64,000 bases of DNA, taken from positions 1 to 64,000 of the forward strand of contig NZ_LMUP01000007.1 in NCBI RefSeq assembly GCF_009765875.1. The letters run 5' to 3'. Numbering within the stretch: position 1 is the first letter of the stretch; the number at the start of each line of letters is the position of its first letter. A model generated the notes under the pieces. The model did not search any database, was not told the origin of the DNA, and saw only the letters and a list, made by a program, of their open reading frames with translations. The translations under genes were made by a program, and so were the position numbers. This document shows positions 34,586 through 45,300 of this stretch, piece by piece. Source of the stretch: Pedobacter sp. L105. Lineage in GTDB: Bacteria; Bacteroidota; Bacteroidia; Sphingobacteriales; Sphingobacteriaceae.

Positions 34586-35617
34586 ATGATCACGCTACAA
34601 CACATTACCAAAACTTTCCATCAAAAAAACAGGACCGTAACAGCCTTATCGGATGTTTCCCTGCATGTTGCCGAAGGGAAAATATTTGGCGTTATCGGTG
34701 CCTCCGGAGCAGGAAAAAGCACACTGATCCGCTGCGTAAACCTATTGGAAACACCTACCTCCGGAGAGGTAATTGTAGACGGGCAGCATTTAACTTCACT
34801 TTCCAGAACAGCGCTGGCAAAAGCCAGAAGACATATCGGCATGATCTTTCAGCATTTCAATTTGTTATCCTCCAGGACGGTTTTTGAAAATATAGCCTTC
34901 TCGCTGGAGTTGGACCATGTACCTAAAGAAGAGATCAAAAAAAGGGTAAAGGAATTACTGGCTTTAGTAGGACTGGAAGAAAAATATAACGATTATCCTG
35001 TTAGTTTATCCGGAGGACAAAAACAAAGGGTGGCCATTGCGCGTACCTTAGCGAGTAATCCCAAAGTTTTGTTATGTGACGAAGCCACCAGTGCGCTGGA
35101 CCCGGCTACTACCCATGCTATCCTCCAGTTATTAAAAGATATCAATCAGCGTTTAAACATTACCATTTTACTCATTACCCATGAGATGAATGTGGTAAAG
35201 ACAATTTGCGATGAAGTGGCAGTGATCAGTGAGGGAAAACTGATTGAGCAGGGACCTGTAAGCACGATTTTTTCACACCCAAAAACAGACCTGGCCAGGC
35301 AATTTATCAGTTCTTCACTGAAGATCGATGTTCCGGCAGCTTACCAGCGACGGCTTTCTGCCCTGCGTTCTGAAGGAAAGCGGCCATTGCTAAAACTTGA
35401 ATTTACGGGACAGTCGGTTGATGATCCTGTATTTTCTGAAGTAGCTACCTTGTTCCAGGTACAGAACAATATTATCAGTGCACAGCTTGACTATGCCGGT
35501 GAGGTGAAATTTGGCGTGATCCTGACTGAAGTATCGGCCACACCAGAAAACCATGAAAAAGCAATCTTATTTTATGAACAAAAAAATATTAAAACGGAGG
35601 TATTAGGTTATGTCTGA
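34586..35617 (+). CDS. metN: Methionine ABC transporter, ATP-binding protein
   Basis: A 343-residue ABC ATPase with Walker A (GASGAGKST, about 36-44), Q loop ([15 protein letters not shown]), signature ([13 protein letters not shown]), Walker B ([12 protein letters not shown]) and switch His (LLITHEMN). A C-terminal NIL domain (about 265-343) is the methionine-sensing regulatory domain characteristic of MetN. With MetI and MetQ it imports methionine. metI overlaps its end by 8 bases. Confidence 0.95.
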   Translation: MITLQHITKTFHQKNRTVTALSDVSLHVAEGKIFGVIGASGAGKSTLIRCVNLLETPTSGEVIVDGQHLTSLSRTALAKARRHIGMIFQHFNLLSSRTVFENIAFSLELDHVPKEEIKKRVKELLALVGLEEKYNDYPVSLSGGQKQRVAIARTLASNPKVLLCDEATSALDPATTHAILQLLKDINQRLNITILLITHEMNVVKTICDEVAVISEGKLIEQGPVSTIFSHPKTDLARQFISSSLKIDVPAAYQRRLSALRSEGKRPLLKLEFTGQSVDDPVFSEVATLFQVQNNIISAQLDYAGEVKFGVILTEVSATPENHEKAILFYEQKNIKTEVLGYV

Positions 35618-36266
35618 AGCAATGATCTGGATGCTGATCCACGGCACACTGGAAACTATACTAATGACTTTTGCAGCCGGCTTTTTTGGTTTCGTAATTG
35701 GTTTACCCGCCGGCGTATTTCTCTTTATTACGCGTGACGGGCAGATCATGGAAAATAAATCAATGAACCGCCTTTTATCGGTTATTGTAAATATTTTCCG
35801 TTCTATTCCTTTTATCATCCTGATCGTATGGATGATCCCTTTTACCAGGGCATTGGTAGGTACTTCCATTGGCGTAGAGGCAGCCCTTGTGCCCTTAAGT
35901 ATTGGTGCCGCCCCTTTTATTGCCCGAATGATAGAAAACAGCTTACTGGAAATCCCTTATGGATTAATAGAAGCAGCAAGGGCGATGGGTGCAAAACCCT
36001 ACCAGATCGTAGTTAAAGTATTATTGCCCGAAGCGCTACCCGCTATTATCAATAGTGCATCGATTACGCTGATCACCCTTGTGGGCTATTCTGCCATGGG
36101 CGGTGCTGTAGGCGCAGGAGGATTAGGACAAATAGGTTACCAGTATGGCTATGTAGGTTACGACGTAGTGGTGATGAATACCGTATTGGTATTGCTGGTA
36201 GCGCTGGTGTTTTTTATCCAGTTTTTTGGAGACCTGATCTCAAAATTAACAGACCATAGAAAATAA
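35610..36266 (+). CDS. metI: Methionine ABC transporter, permease
   Basis: A 218-residue permease with five membrane helices and the EAA-type coupling loop [24 protein letters not shown], typical of MetI. The start overlaps metN by 8 bases and metQ follows after 2 bases, so the three are translated from one mRNA. Length and topology are normal for the family. Confidence 0.95.
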   Translation: MSEAMIWMLIHGTLETILMTFAAGFFGFVIGLPAGVFLFITRDGQIMENKSMNRLLSVIVNIFRSIPFIILIVWMIPFTRALVGTSIGVEAALVPLSIGAAPFIARMIENSLLEIPYGLIEAARAMGAKPYQIVVKVLLPEALPAIINSASITLITLVGYSAMGGAVGAGGLGQIGYQYGYVGYDVVVMNTVLVLLVALVFFIQFFGDLISKLTDHRK

Positions 36267-36268
36267 GA

Positions 36269-37093
36269 ATGATAGCAATCCATATGAAACTTTTAGCAAA
36301 AATGACCGTTGTTGCCGGATCACTGCTCATCCTGAGCTGTGCAGGCAAATCAAAAAGGAACAACCCCAATCACCTTATCGTAGGCGTAGAATCCGGACCG
36401 GAATACAATATGGCACTGGTAGCACAAAAAGTAGCCAAGGATAAATACGGACTGGATGTGGAACTGGTGCAGTTCAATGATTATGTGATGCCCAATGAAG
36501 CTTTAAACCAGGGGGATATTGAGGTAAATGCTTATCAGAACAAACCTTATCTCGATGTGCAGGCTAAACAGCGTGGTTATAAATTTGCCATTGCAGGTAA
36601 TACTTTTGTTTATCCTATAGCGGGTTATTCGAAAAAAATAAAAAGCATTGACCAGCTAAAGGATGAAAGCACAGTGATCATTCCAAACGACCCTACCAAT
36701 AGCGGCAGGTCATTATTATTACTGCAAAAGGCAGGATTGTTAAAATTGAAAGATAATGTGGGCTTATTCCCTACCATCAATGATATCACGGCTAATCCTA
36801 AGAACTTAAAAATTGTTGAAATGGAAGCCCCTCAGCTCCCACGTTCGCTTGACGATGCGAAGGTGAGCATTGCTATTATCAACAATACTTTCGCCACTCC
36901 TGCAGGTTTAATTGCTTCCCGCGATGGACTGTTTGTAGAGGATAAACAATCACCCTATGTAAACATCATTGTTTCAAGAGAAGACAACAAAAACGAAGAG
37001 AAAATAAAGAAATTTGTTAAAGCTTATGAATCGCCCGAAGTAGAGGCAGCTGCCCTGAAAGAATTTAAAGGGGGTGCGATAAAAGGCTGGTAA
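36269..37093 (+). CDS. metQ: Methionine-binding lipoprotein
   Basis: A 274-residue NlpA/MetQ-type substrate-binding lipoprotein: signal with lipobox LLILSC, then the NlpA fold (LIVGVESGPEYNMA, VELVQFNDYVMPNEALNQGDIEVNAYQ, YPIAGYSKKIKSIDQL, IPNDPTNSGRSL). A second ATG at 36284 (MKLLAK) is an equally good start for the signal peptide. It hands methionine to MetNI. Last gene of the operon, closed by a terminator at 37108. Confidence 0.94.
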   Translation: MIAIHMKLLAKMTVVAGSLLILSCAGKSKRNNPNHLIVGVESGPEYNMALVAQKVAKDKYGLDVELVQFNDYVMPNEALNQGDIEVNAYQNKPYLDVQAKQRGYKFAIAGNTFVYPIAGYSKKIKSIDQLKDESTVIIPNDPTNSGRSLLLLQKAGLLKLKDNVGLFPTINDITANPKNLKIVEMEAPQLPRSLDDAKVSIAIINNTFATPAGLIASRDGLFVEDKQSPYVNIIVSREDNKNEEKIKKFVKAYESPEVEAAALKEFKGGAIKGW

Positions 37094-37107
37094 TTCAACA
37101 GAAAAAC

Positions 37108-37144
37108 AGAAAGGCCAGATCATTAACATTGATTCGGCCTTTCT
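37108..37144. terminator. Bidirectional terminator between metQ and the LLM gene
   Basis: Arms AGAAAGGCC and GGCCTTTCT (perfect 9 bp), with an inner weak stem, followed by ATTTTA on the plus strand and by TGTTTTTC on the minus strand. It lies between convergent genes. Confidence 0.7.
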
Positions 37145-37161
37145 ATTTTAATAAATACCTG

Positions 37162-38178
37162 TTAACCAATAACCGCTGCAGAGAAACGTTCCATTTCTTC
37201 CAACTGAGGACTGCATTGCAGCAGGAAAAAATTAACACCAGCTTTTTCAAATTCTCCGATCCTGTCCTGTACCTGATTTGGCGTACCAATCAATCCTGAA
37301 CGCAAACCACGGTTTGAAACCGAATAATCTTCCAGTGAAACCTGTTGTTCCAATTGTGTGCCTGCCAGCCATTGCTGGTAGTTCTTATAACCTGAGCTGC
37401 TTGCTTTCACATCAGTTATCCTGGCCAGTTCTTTCTTAACTTCCTGTTCGGAATCCCTGATCACGCTATAGGCAGCTACGCCAAACTGCATTGGGGGCAG
37501 GTTCTTTTTATCCCTGCGCTCACTCAGGTCGCTGATGCGTTCTGCGATCTTTCCAGGGCTATCGCCATGCATTACATAACCGTCAGACGTAGTAGAGATC
37601 AGGTCTTTCGCCGCTTCAGATTCTCCACCGGCATAAATCCGCGGCCTCGGATGACCAATAGGTTTAGGCTGCAGGATATTTTCTTTCACCTGATAATACT
37701 TGCCATCAAAACTAAAATTATCTTTTTTCCAGACATTATCCAGTACCTCCAGCCATTCGGCGGTACGCGCATACCTGTCATCGTGCTGCTCAAATTTAAC
37801 CCCGTACTTCTCGGCCTCATCCTGCCACCAGGAAGAAACTACATTTAACGACAAACGGCCGCTGCTGATGTGATCTATATTTGCAGCCTGCTTTGCCAGT
37901 AATGCCGGATTATGGAAAGTTGGCCTTACAGCCACCATCAGCTCCTGCTTATGCGTAACTGCTGCCATTGCCGCTGCTGTAGACCATGCATCCAGTGAAG
38001 GGGCATATTCTCCTTTAATATCGTTTAAATTTAGCTCGGCAATCAACGCCAGGTCGAACCCTATTTCTTCACTTCTGATTGCCAGCTTTTTCACGTAATC
38101 CCAGCTGGCTTCCATATTTTCATTTTCAACATTTCTTAACCAGCCTCCAAAAACCGGTACCCAATATCCGTATCTCAT
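37162..38178 (-). CDS. LLM-class flavin-dependent monooxygenase, SsuD/SfnG-like
   Basis: A 338-residue bacterial-luciferase-like TIM barrel. Landmarks are YGYWVPVFGGWLR at the N-terminus, TIDHISSGRLSLNVVSSWW equivalent (NIDHISSGRLSLNVVSSW), HDDRYARTAEWLEVL and PRPRIYAGGESEAA. These match FMNH2-dependent monooxygenases that release sulfite from alkanesulfonates (SsuD) or act on dimethyl sulfone (SfnG). Exact substrate cannot be told. It is co-transcribed with an ATP-grasp gene 3 bases upstream, under a sulfur-type motif, which supports a role in using organosulfur compounds. Confidence 0.8.
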   Translation of the reverse strand: MRYGYWVPVFGGWLRNVENENMEASWDYVKKLAIRSEEIGFDLALIAELNLNDIKGEYAPSLDAWSTAAAMAAVTHKQELMVAVRPTFHNPALLAKQAANIDHISSGRLSLNVVSSWWQDEAEKYGVKFEQHDDRYARTAEWLEVLDNVWKKDNFSFDGKYYQVKENILQPKPIGHPRPRIYAGGESEAAKDLISTTSDGYVMHGDSPGKIAERISDLSERRDKKNLPPMQFGVAAYSVIRDSEQEVKKELARITDVKASSSGYKNYQQWLAGTQLEQQVSLEDYSVSNRGLRSGLIGTPNQVQDRIGEFEKAGVNFFLLQCSPQLEEMERFSAAVIG

Positions 38179-38181
38179 AAT

Positions 38182-39165
38182 TTAAAAGCTTGCTTTTTCA
38201 AGATGTACCTCTTCCTGTTTAGCCTGCTCATCTACTAAATACTGTACCAGCAGATCGTGCGGATTGAAACCAATTACATTCACCGCATCAGCTACAAAAT
38301 TTGAAAGTGCATTGATATCGTAATAATAGATCTCCCCGTCACGGTCGTCAATAATATATTCAATTCCACCTACATCAATGCCGGTATGCGCCATGATGGT
38401 TTCTATGTTTTTCACTACTTCTTCAGACGGTGTAAAACCCTCTACCTTTAACCCGTTTTTTGGTGCATCTATTGCACAGGCATTCCTTATCAATTCATCG
38501 CCAGTATTGGTCTGGCAAATATCTGCCGGGCATAAATTGAACGTATCACCCGTTAAATAAACCCTGATGCCATAGATCACTTTGCCACCAATCGTTTCTA
38601 CCCTTGATATATAACCTCCTTTGGCCGGAATGAACTCCTGCACCAAAGCAGTATGGTCGATTCCAAAATCTATAGCCTCATTTGCAATCGCTTCTTCTAC
38701 CTCTTCCAGTGAATTGAATTTCTCGATACCGGCACCGCTGCCCCCAATATTCGCTTTGATCACGATGGGGAAACGCAGACCTTCCAGTGCTTCTTTGATT
38801 TTAGAAACGTGGTTAACCACCTTAGATTTTGGATATTTAATGCCCAGGGACTGCAGCAAGCTTAGTTGTAAAGCTTTAGAAGTTTCGTATACATAAGCTT
38901 TGTAACCGTTGATTACCCTTACACCATGTAATTCAAGATGTTTTAGATAATATTGGGTATAAAACGTACCCTGAATACCGTCGCGTAAGTAGGCTGAAGG
39001 ACTCATCCGGTTAAAAAATACTTTGAAATCTGGTTTAGGCGCGTCTATTGCATATTGATGCCGAACCGGATTGATGCTTTGAAAAGCTATTCCCTGCTTT
39101 GTTAACAGTTCAAATAATGGTTTGAACCAATCAGGGTGTTCGTGTGAGATGATTATAGGTTGCAT
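38182..39165 (-). CDS. ATP-grasp ligase, RimK-like
   Basis: A 327-residue ATP-grasp protein. ATP-binding loop FPIVIKANIGGSGAGIEKF at about 132-150, the VQEFIP strand, IGGKVIYGIRV, and the metal-binding EIYYYDINALSNF at the C-terminus (Glu and Asn ligands) are present. It would join a carboxylate to an amine or thiol. The paired monooxygenase gene and an upstream sulfur-type motif suggest formation or breakdown of a sulfur-containing conjugate. First gene of the operon. Confidence 0.8.
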   Translation of the reverse strand: MQPIIISHEHPDWFKPLFELLTKQGIAFQSINPVRHQYAIDAPKPDFKVFFNRMSPSAYLRDGIQGTFYTQYYLKHLELHGVRVINGYKAYVYETSKALQLSLLQSLGIKYPKSKVVNHVSKIKEALEGLRFPIVIKANIGGSGAGIEKFNSLEEVEEAIANEAIDFGIDHTALVQEFIPAKGGYISRVETIGGKVIYGIRVYLTGDTFNLCPADICQTNTGDELIRNACAIDAPKNGLKVEGFTPSEEVVKNIETIMAHTGIDVGGIEYIIDDRDGEIYYYDINALSNFVADAVNVIGFNPHDLLVQYLVDEQAKQEEVHLEKASF

Positions 39166-39205
39166 GGACTATTCTTTTTTACTAAAATAGTTATTTATTC
39201 TTTGC

Positions 39206-39220
39206 CTACTAATATGGTAG
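39206..39220 (-). promoter_or_regulatory. Sulfur-type palindromic motif upstream of the ATP-grasp gene
   Basis: CTACTAATATGGTAG, 41 bases upstream of the ATP-grasp ATG; same half-sites as the motifs at 34324, 50680, 57444 and 62719. Confidence 0.5.
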
Positions 39221-39262
39221 TTTAAATATTACATTGTATTTAAACGTGCCCTGCCATGAACG

Positions 39263-39949
39263 CTATTTTTCTATTAACTCCCTGATCATCATTGCTACAC
39301 CAATAGTAGCAGGCTCCTGTATTTTTTTAACGAGCCTCCCTCCGCTTACCGGTGGGATATTCGGGTCAATTACATACCTGATTACGCCGGCGGGTACAAA
39401 GTCAATTAATCCTGCTGCAGGATAGACAGCTAGTTTAGTTCCTATGACAGCGAAAATGTCTGCCCGACTGCATATTTCTGCCGCAATTGGCAGGTTGGGC
39501 ACTGCTTCTCCGAACCACACTACATGAGGACGCAACGGTTTGCCATATTTGCATAGATCAGTGGCCTTGATCTCCCATCCTTCAATGGGATAAGTTAAGG
39601 ACGCATCTACATCAGATTGTGAACGGGTAATTACGCCATGCAGGTGTAACACATTTTTAGAACCTGCCCTTTCATGAAGGTCATCTACATTCTGGGTAAT
39701 GATCTGAACATCAAAATGCTGTTGCAGCCTGGCCAGATCCAGATGGGCCTGATTAGGCTCTGCCGCCTGTACCGCTTTGCGGCGCTCATTATAAAAATCC
39801 TGTACCAGCACAGGATTACGCTGCCAGGCTTCCGGGGTAGCTACATCTTCAATATTGTAACCTTCCCAAAGGCCATCCGAGTCTCTGAAGGTTTTTAATC
39901 CGCTCTCAGCGCTAATGCCTGCCCCGGTTAATACGACGATCTTTTTCAT
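39263..39949 (-). CDS. cobB: NAD-dependent protein deacylase (sirtuin)
   Basis: A 228-residue Sir2 protein. NAD loop TGAGISAESGLKTFRDSDGLW at 8-28, QNVDDLHERAG at 86-96, catalytic His104 in VLHLHG, and late VIGTKLAVYPAAGL. Length fits class III (desuccinylase/deacetylase) enzymes. Only one Cys (DLCKYG) occurs in the small domain, so the usual four-Cys zinc site is missing, as seen in some Bacteroidota members. The UBP zinc-finger gene lies 6 bases upstream. Confidence 0.92.
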   Translation of the reverse strand: MKKIVVLTGAGISAESGLKTFRDSDGLWEGYNIEDVATPEAWQRNPVLVQDFYNERRKAVQAAEPNQAHLDLARLQQHFDVQIITQNVDDLHERAGSKNVLHLHGVITRSQSDVDASLTYPIEGWEIKATDLCKYGKPLRPHVVWFGEAVPNLPIAAEICSRADIFAVIGTKLAVYPAAGLIDFVPAGVIRYVIDPNIPPVSGGRLVKKIQEPATIGVAMMIRELIEK

Positions 39950-39955
39950 TGGCTA

Positions 39956-40222
39956 TTAATAATCAACCATCTGCTCATCAACATAACACCAAAGCCAGCG
40001 CTCATCGGGCTGTGCAGAAGCGATTACGGGGTGATGACTTTGATGGAAATGTTTAGTCATGTGCTGATTGGGCGACTGATCACAACAAAGCGTAACGCCA
40101 CAGGTCTGGCAAACACGCAGGTGTACCCATTCATCATCAGTTTTGATACATTCTTCGCAAACAGCTTTACCGGGTTTAACTTCAGTAATCATACTGATGT
40201 GGGAACAAATTTCGTTTTTCAT
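39956..40222 (-). CDS. UBP-type zinc finger protein
   Basis: An 88-residue protein made of one ZnF-UBP domain: Cys and His ligands appear in CSHI, CEECIKT, CQTCGVTLCCDQS and HMTKHFHQSHHP. In eukaryotes this domain binds ubiquitin tails; in bacteria the role of the free-standing form is unknown. It is transcribed with the sirtuin gene. Confidence 0.85.
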   Translation of the reverse strand: MKNEICSHISMITEVKPGKAVCEECIKTDDEWVHLRVCQTCGVTLCCDQSPNQHMTKHFHQSHHPVIASAQPDERWLWCYVDEQMVDY

Positions 40223-40342
40223 ATCTTTCAGATTTATTTACCAGGAGCGAAGGCTGATGAATTTACTACATACATAAAATGGGCATGCCCAATAAGGTAT
40301 GCCCATCCAAGGTAAAGATTTATTTTAAATAAACGATAATTT

Positions 40343-40990
40343 TTATGGTTTCGTGACTATATCTTCCTTGTTATCGGGCAGCGCACTTTTCTGCACCATA
40401 TTTCCAACCAGCAGTTGTGCAAATTTAGCTTGCTGCTCCCCTGCTTCCGAAAGATTGATCAGCGGTGTTTGTGCAGAATACATTAATTTCTGACTGTCAG
40501 TTAGGTACAGGTTGTTTTGCCAGTAGTATTTTTCATGGGCATCGTAATAACCCGGCTGTCCAATACGACTGGTGATCGCATTGTAGTATTGTCCGAAAAG
40601 GTTTACACTATAACTGTAAGGCGTATTGTTAATTTCTCCGGGAACAAATTCCTTTGTTTTATCATTTTTGAGCAGGGCAACGGTAATGATCACATCTACT
40701 CCCTTGCTTTTCAGCTTACTCAAAGTAGCGGTGTCCGTTAGTTTCTCTGAAGATGCTGATCCGTATTCCTGCGACGAGGAGACGGCATCATAACCCATTC
40801 CCTTCAGATCAGTAACCATACTATTTTCTATGTTTTCCCTCAAACCGGGATCAGCTGTTTTTACCAATCCAAGCACCATAATTTTATGATAAATCTCTGT
40901 ACGCTGATTTACCCATCCTGTACTGAGTTTTGAGGTACTGCATCCTGCTGCAAGCAGCAATACGATACTGATATATTTGATATTCTTCAT
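40343..40990 (-). CDS. Lipoprotein of unknown function
   Basis: A 215-residue lipoprotein (VLLLAAGC, Cys17). The body starts with KIMVLGLVKTADPGLRENIENSMVTDLKGMGYDAV, a pattern of small periplasmic lipoproteins that begin with a Rossmann-like strand-helix and resemble DUF4136-type proteins, but I cannot assign a family. Stands alone with about 110 bases on each side. Confidence 0.6.
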   Translation of the reverse strand: MKNIKYISIVLLLAAGCSTSKLSTGWVNQRTEIYHKIMVLGLVKTADPGLRENIENSMVTDLKGMGYDAVSSSQEYGSASSEKLTDTATLSKLKSKGVDVIITVALLKNDKTKEFVPGEINNTPYSYSVNLFGQYYNAITSRIGQPGYYDAHEKYYWQNNLYLTDSQKLMYSAQTPLINLSEAGEQQAKFAQLLVGNMVQKSALPDNKEDIVTKP

Positions 40991-41100
40991 GTGCTCCCGC
41001 TATTTGGTTTTGTATTGATGACAATCTTACAAAAAAATAGTTCATGATCTCAATAGTACTGAATTTTTAACTGTAAATCAAATTCTTTATCACAAACAGT

Positions 41101-42102
41101 TTAATCCCTCTGCAAATTTCTATAAAGCAGTAATCCAACAGGAATAGGAAACCAAAACGTAAAAAAACGGTACAATAAAGTAACTGTCAGCGCTGCCTGT
41201 ACGGGCACGCCAAGTGTAGTGAAAAAATAGGTCATTGCACTTTCGTAAACAATCAGGGAGCCCGGAGAAATTGGCAGTGCACCAACCACCAGGGAGAGCA
41301 ACAGACCAAAGGTGATGACGTGAAAAGGCAATTCAATATGGAAACCTTTAAGGACTGCGTATGCAGTCACTACATCGGCCATGATAATTCCAAGCTGCAG
41401 CAATATGGAAATTAAAAATTCTTTTTGGTTTCCAGCCAGCAAATTACCATCCGCTTCAGTTTCTTTATGCTGAGATAGCGAAGTTACTTTTTTGATATAA
41501 TTCTGGATCCGTTTAAAACGGCTTAGTTTATTCACGATGAAATCAACAATTCGCTGATTGCTGATGATCACTACAACTATACCCAATATGATGTAAAATA
41601 CAAATCCTGTTAATGCCCCATAGCGAATAGGTTCTGTAATGAGCCTGTGATCATGAATATACCATCCATAAAATACTGCCAGTAGCAAAACCATGGCGAT
41701 GTAATAAGAAATTGATTCCAGTACCAATGTTTTAAAAGCACGTCCTCCGGGCACCCCTCGCTTTACCAGCTGGTTGAAAATGTAACCATTACCACTGATA
41801 CCGCCAGTTGGTAAGGCCTGGTTAACAAACATGATGACAATAGAGGTTTTAAAAAGAGTAAAAAAATCAGGGACTTTAGCCTCTTTTCTCAGGAATATCT
41901 TTAAGATACAGGCATTGAATATATAGGTAAAAACCTGGGCACCAATAGTCAGTAAAAGCCATGCCGGGCTCATCTGTAACAACAGCGTTTTGATGTCTTT
42001 CAGTTTTCCGAAATAATGGATGCCGAAATAAAATACCAGCAAAGACAATACATAAAATATAAGACGTGAAGGGCTGAATAACGATTTCTGTTTTTTGGTC
42101 AT
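41101..42102 (-). CDS. LPG-synthase-like transmembrane protein (UPF0104)
   Basis: A 333-residue membrane protein with eight or more helices. The motifs FVNQALPTGGISGNGYIFNQLVKRG and GLLLSLVVGALPISPGSLIVYESAMTYFF are those of the lysylphosphatidylglycerol-synthase TM domain family, which includes lipid flippases. No aminoacyl-transferase domain is attached, so it is not itself an LPG synthase. Substrate unknown. Confidence 0.85.
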   Translation of the reverse strand: MTKKQKSLFSPSRLIFYVLSLLVFYFGIHYFGKLKDIKTLLLQMSPAWLLLTIGAQVFTYIFNACILKIFLRKEAKVPDFFTLFKTSIVIMFVNQALPTGGISGNGYIFNQLVKRGVPGGRAFKTLVLESISYYIAMVLLLAVFYGWYIHDHRLITEPIRYGALTGFVFYIILGIVVVIISNQRIVDFIVNKLSRFKRIQNYIKKVTSLSQHKETEADGNLLAGNQKEFLISILLQLGIIMADVVTAYAVLKGFHIELPFHVITFGLLLSLVVGALPISPGSLIVYESAMTYFFTTLGVPVQAALTVTLLYRFFTFWFPIPVGLLLYRNLQRD

Positions 42103-42291
42103 CTTTGATAAACAACACTTTTATAAAACCAATGTTTGCCTACTATTACAAATCATGCATTATTGCCGTAAAAACGTGATTAAACCGACTCCACAGTGTC
42201 CATACCCATCTTTAGACAAATCATCACTTCCTCCAGTAACCGGAATTGAGGTCATTCATCAAACAAACACAATGACAATTTCTTCTATAGC

Positions 42292-42325
42292 AGAAAACCC
42301 TCCGGAATAATCCGAAGGGTTTTCT
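42292..42325 (-). terminator. Terminator of the RND efflux operon
   Basis: A 15-bp stem AGAAAACCCTCCGGA/TCCGAAGGGTTTTCT (one mismatch) with loop ATAA, 18 bases beyond the last gene of the operon. The T-run is part of the stem. Confidence 0.65.
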
Positions 42326-42343
42326 ATAATTTATTTAAACGGC

Positions 42344-45300
42344 TTATTCAGCAGCAATTTCTTTTTCTTCTATTTCTATCGCCGGAGGGATGAGCTCATA
42401 AATAATAGGTGTTACAATCCTGGACAATAAAGTGGAACTGATCAGTCCTCCGATCAAGACAATGGCCAGCGGAGAGATTAATGGATTGGTAGATATTGCA
42501 ATGGGGATCAGTCCGCCGATAGCTGTTAAGGAAGTCAGTACGATGGGTAAAAACCTGATCTCCCCTGCTTCACGGATAGCTTCCTGCAATCCCATTCCCT
42601 TTCGTCTCAGCTGGTTGGTAAAATCCACAAGCAGGATGGTGTTTTTCACCTCAATACCCGCCAGTGCAATCAGCCCAATGATCGCAATAAACGAGAGCGA
42701 ATTGCCCGTTACCCAAAGCGCCACAGCAGCGCCTACCACACCCAAAGGAATAACCGACAGAATAATCAGTGTGCTTTTGAATGTTTTAAACAGCAGTACC
42801 AGCACGGCAATGAACATAAATACAGTGACCAGGATGATGCTCATAAAACCGCCGAAGGAATTGTTCTTTGCTTCTACTTCACCACCCATTTCATAACTGT
42901 AACCCGGAGGAAGTTTCATTTTATCCATCTTCTGTATCACGTCGTCTACCACGCGGCTTACCAAAAAGCTCTTTTGAACATTGGCCTGTACAGATACAAC
43001 CCGCTTTTTCTCCTGATGGTTAATGACAGCAGGTGATGCTTCCAGCTGCAGATCGGCTACCTGGTTAAGCGGCAGGGCATTACCTTGTGCATTATTAACA
43101 TATAAATTACGGAAAGCATCTAGTGTAGGCCTTCCTTCTTTCAATCGAGTAAGCAATACATTAAAACCATATTTATTATCATTATTATAATAAGTACCTA
43201 AACTTAAACCTGTTACTGCCAGTCGGGAAATCTGGTCTACATCCATTGAAGATACCCCCAGCTGCTGTGCTTTATCTTTATTTACCGCAACGCGGATATC
43301 ACTCTTCAGCAAGCTCACAGGATTGTTGATATACATGGTGCCTGGTGTTTTGTGCAGCATTTGTTCTACCCGGATCGATAGTGCACGCAATGTATCCAGG
43401 TTATCACCAAACAGACGTACTTCAACCTCGGCAACTACCGGCGGCCCCTGCTCAAAGTTTTTCACTTCTACTTTTGCTCCCGGATACTTTGCCCAGCGGT
43501 CCTGTAACTTCTGGATTAACGCCAGTTTGGCATCAGGTTTAGTATCCGGATCCAATTGTATAAACAACTGCGCATAATCGCTCCGGTTATTTTCCGGCAC
43601 AATATTATAATAGATCCTTGGATTACCCCTTCCCACGTTTGTGGCATAATACTTAATCAACGGTTCATGTTTCAGCTGCTTTTCGATAGCCAGTGTTACG
43701 GTATCTGTATAAGGCAGGTTAGATTGGTTAGGTGTAGTAATATTGATCAGGAAGGCTGGTTTTTCTGATGCAGGAAACAAACTAAAGCCAATGATCCCAA
43801 AAATATAGATCGATGCGCTAAATAGCACAACCGCAACACCGATGGTAAAAAATGGCCTTTGCAGGGCTTTGTCCAGCAGACGGGCATAACTGCCATGAAT
43901 CAGTTTTTTTAACCCGCGCATCAGGAAGTTTCCTTCAGGATTGCCTACATGGTTTTTTAATAAACGGCTGGATAAAAAAGGAATAATTGTTAAGGAAACC
44001 AGCATGGAAGCCAGCACACAAAATATAACGGCTAAAGGCAGACAGCGGATAAAATCACCCGATCCTTCAGGCAGGAACACCAAAGGCATAAAAGCAATGA
44101 TCAGGATCACTGTGCAGCCTATCACCGCCATACCAATCTGTCCCGTAGCTTTTAGCGTAGCTTCCATCCGGCTATGCCCTTCCAGCATCCAGCGCTCTAT
44201 ATTTTCTACCACCACAATGCTGTCATCCACCAGTAAGCCCAGGGCAACCACCAAACCTACGATGCTCAGCTGGTTGAGGTTAAAACCAAACAATTGCAAC
44301 AGCACGATACCGATGGCCAGGGAAAGCGGAATAGAGATCATTACAATTACGGCCGGTCTGAAACCTAAAGGAAGCAGGGTAACCGCTACCAGCAAAATAG
44401 CGATGATAAAATCATGTCCTAAACCGGTTAAACGTCTGTTTACATTTTCTGCCTGGTCAAAATTCTGAACCAAATCAATATTATTGGGCAGTAATTTCTG
44501 AAAATTGGCGATTACTCCTTTATAAGCTTCTTGTGTTTTGGTAATATTCTCACCGTCCTTTTGTGCAGCAACAACGAATACACAGCGATGGCCATTTAAT
44601 CGTGTAATGTGCTCCTCTTCGCCATAACCGTAATACACATGTCCAATATCTTTCAGCAGGATATTTTTTGTTCCTGCAGGTGATACGATGGTATTGTTTA
44701 CGGCATCCAGCGTGCGGTAATCGTTGGTTTTAATATTAAAAGTTTGATGTCCTGCATCTACACTGCCTCCGGGAATACTGGCCATTTCGCTTCTCAGGCT
44801 ATTGGAAACAGCACTCAGGGGAAGATGCATCTGGGCCATTTTCTCCAGGTTAAGTTCTATACGCACCTGTTGTGCAGGTAAGCCATATATCGTTACCTGT
44901 TTCAGTGAAGACACTTTTTCCAGATCATCCTGCAGCTTTTCCGCAAAATACTTGAGGCGGCTGCGTGGTGCATTTTCCGACACCAGCGCTACCTGCAAAA
45001 CATTCACATCTGTAGGCTGCTGCTTTTGTACTTCAATACTGGTAATATCTGCCGGCAGTTCGCTCCGCTTGTTATTCACTTCACGCACCACCTCCTGATA
45101 CTTGGAGTCGATATTACTGCTGTATTTATATTCTACACGAATTACCGCTACGCCATTGGAAATAGTGGTACGCAGGCGTTTAATATCATCCAGGCTGGAA
45201 ATTGTTTTTTCCAGCGGGGTAACTACCCTATCTTCAATATCACGGGGATTTGTTCCCGGATAGTTTACAATAACCATAAAAGAAGGAGGGTGCATTTCCG

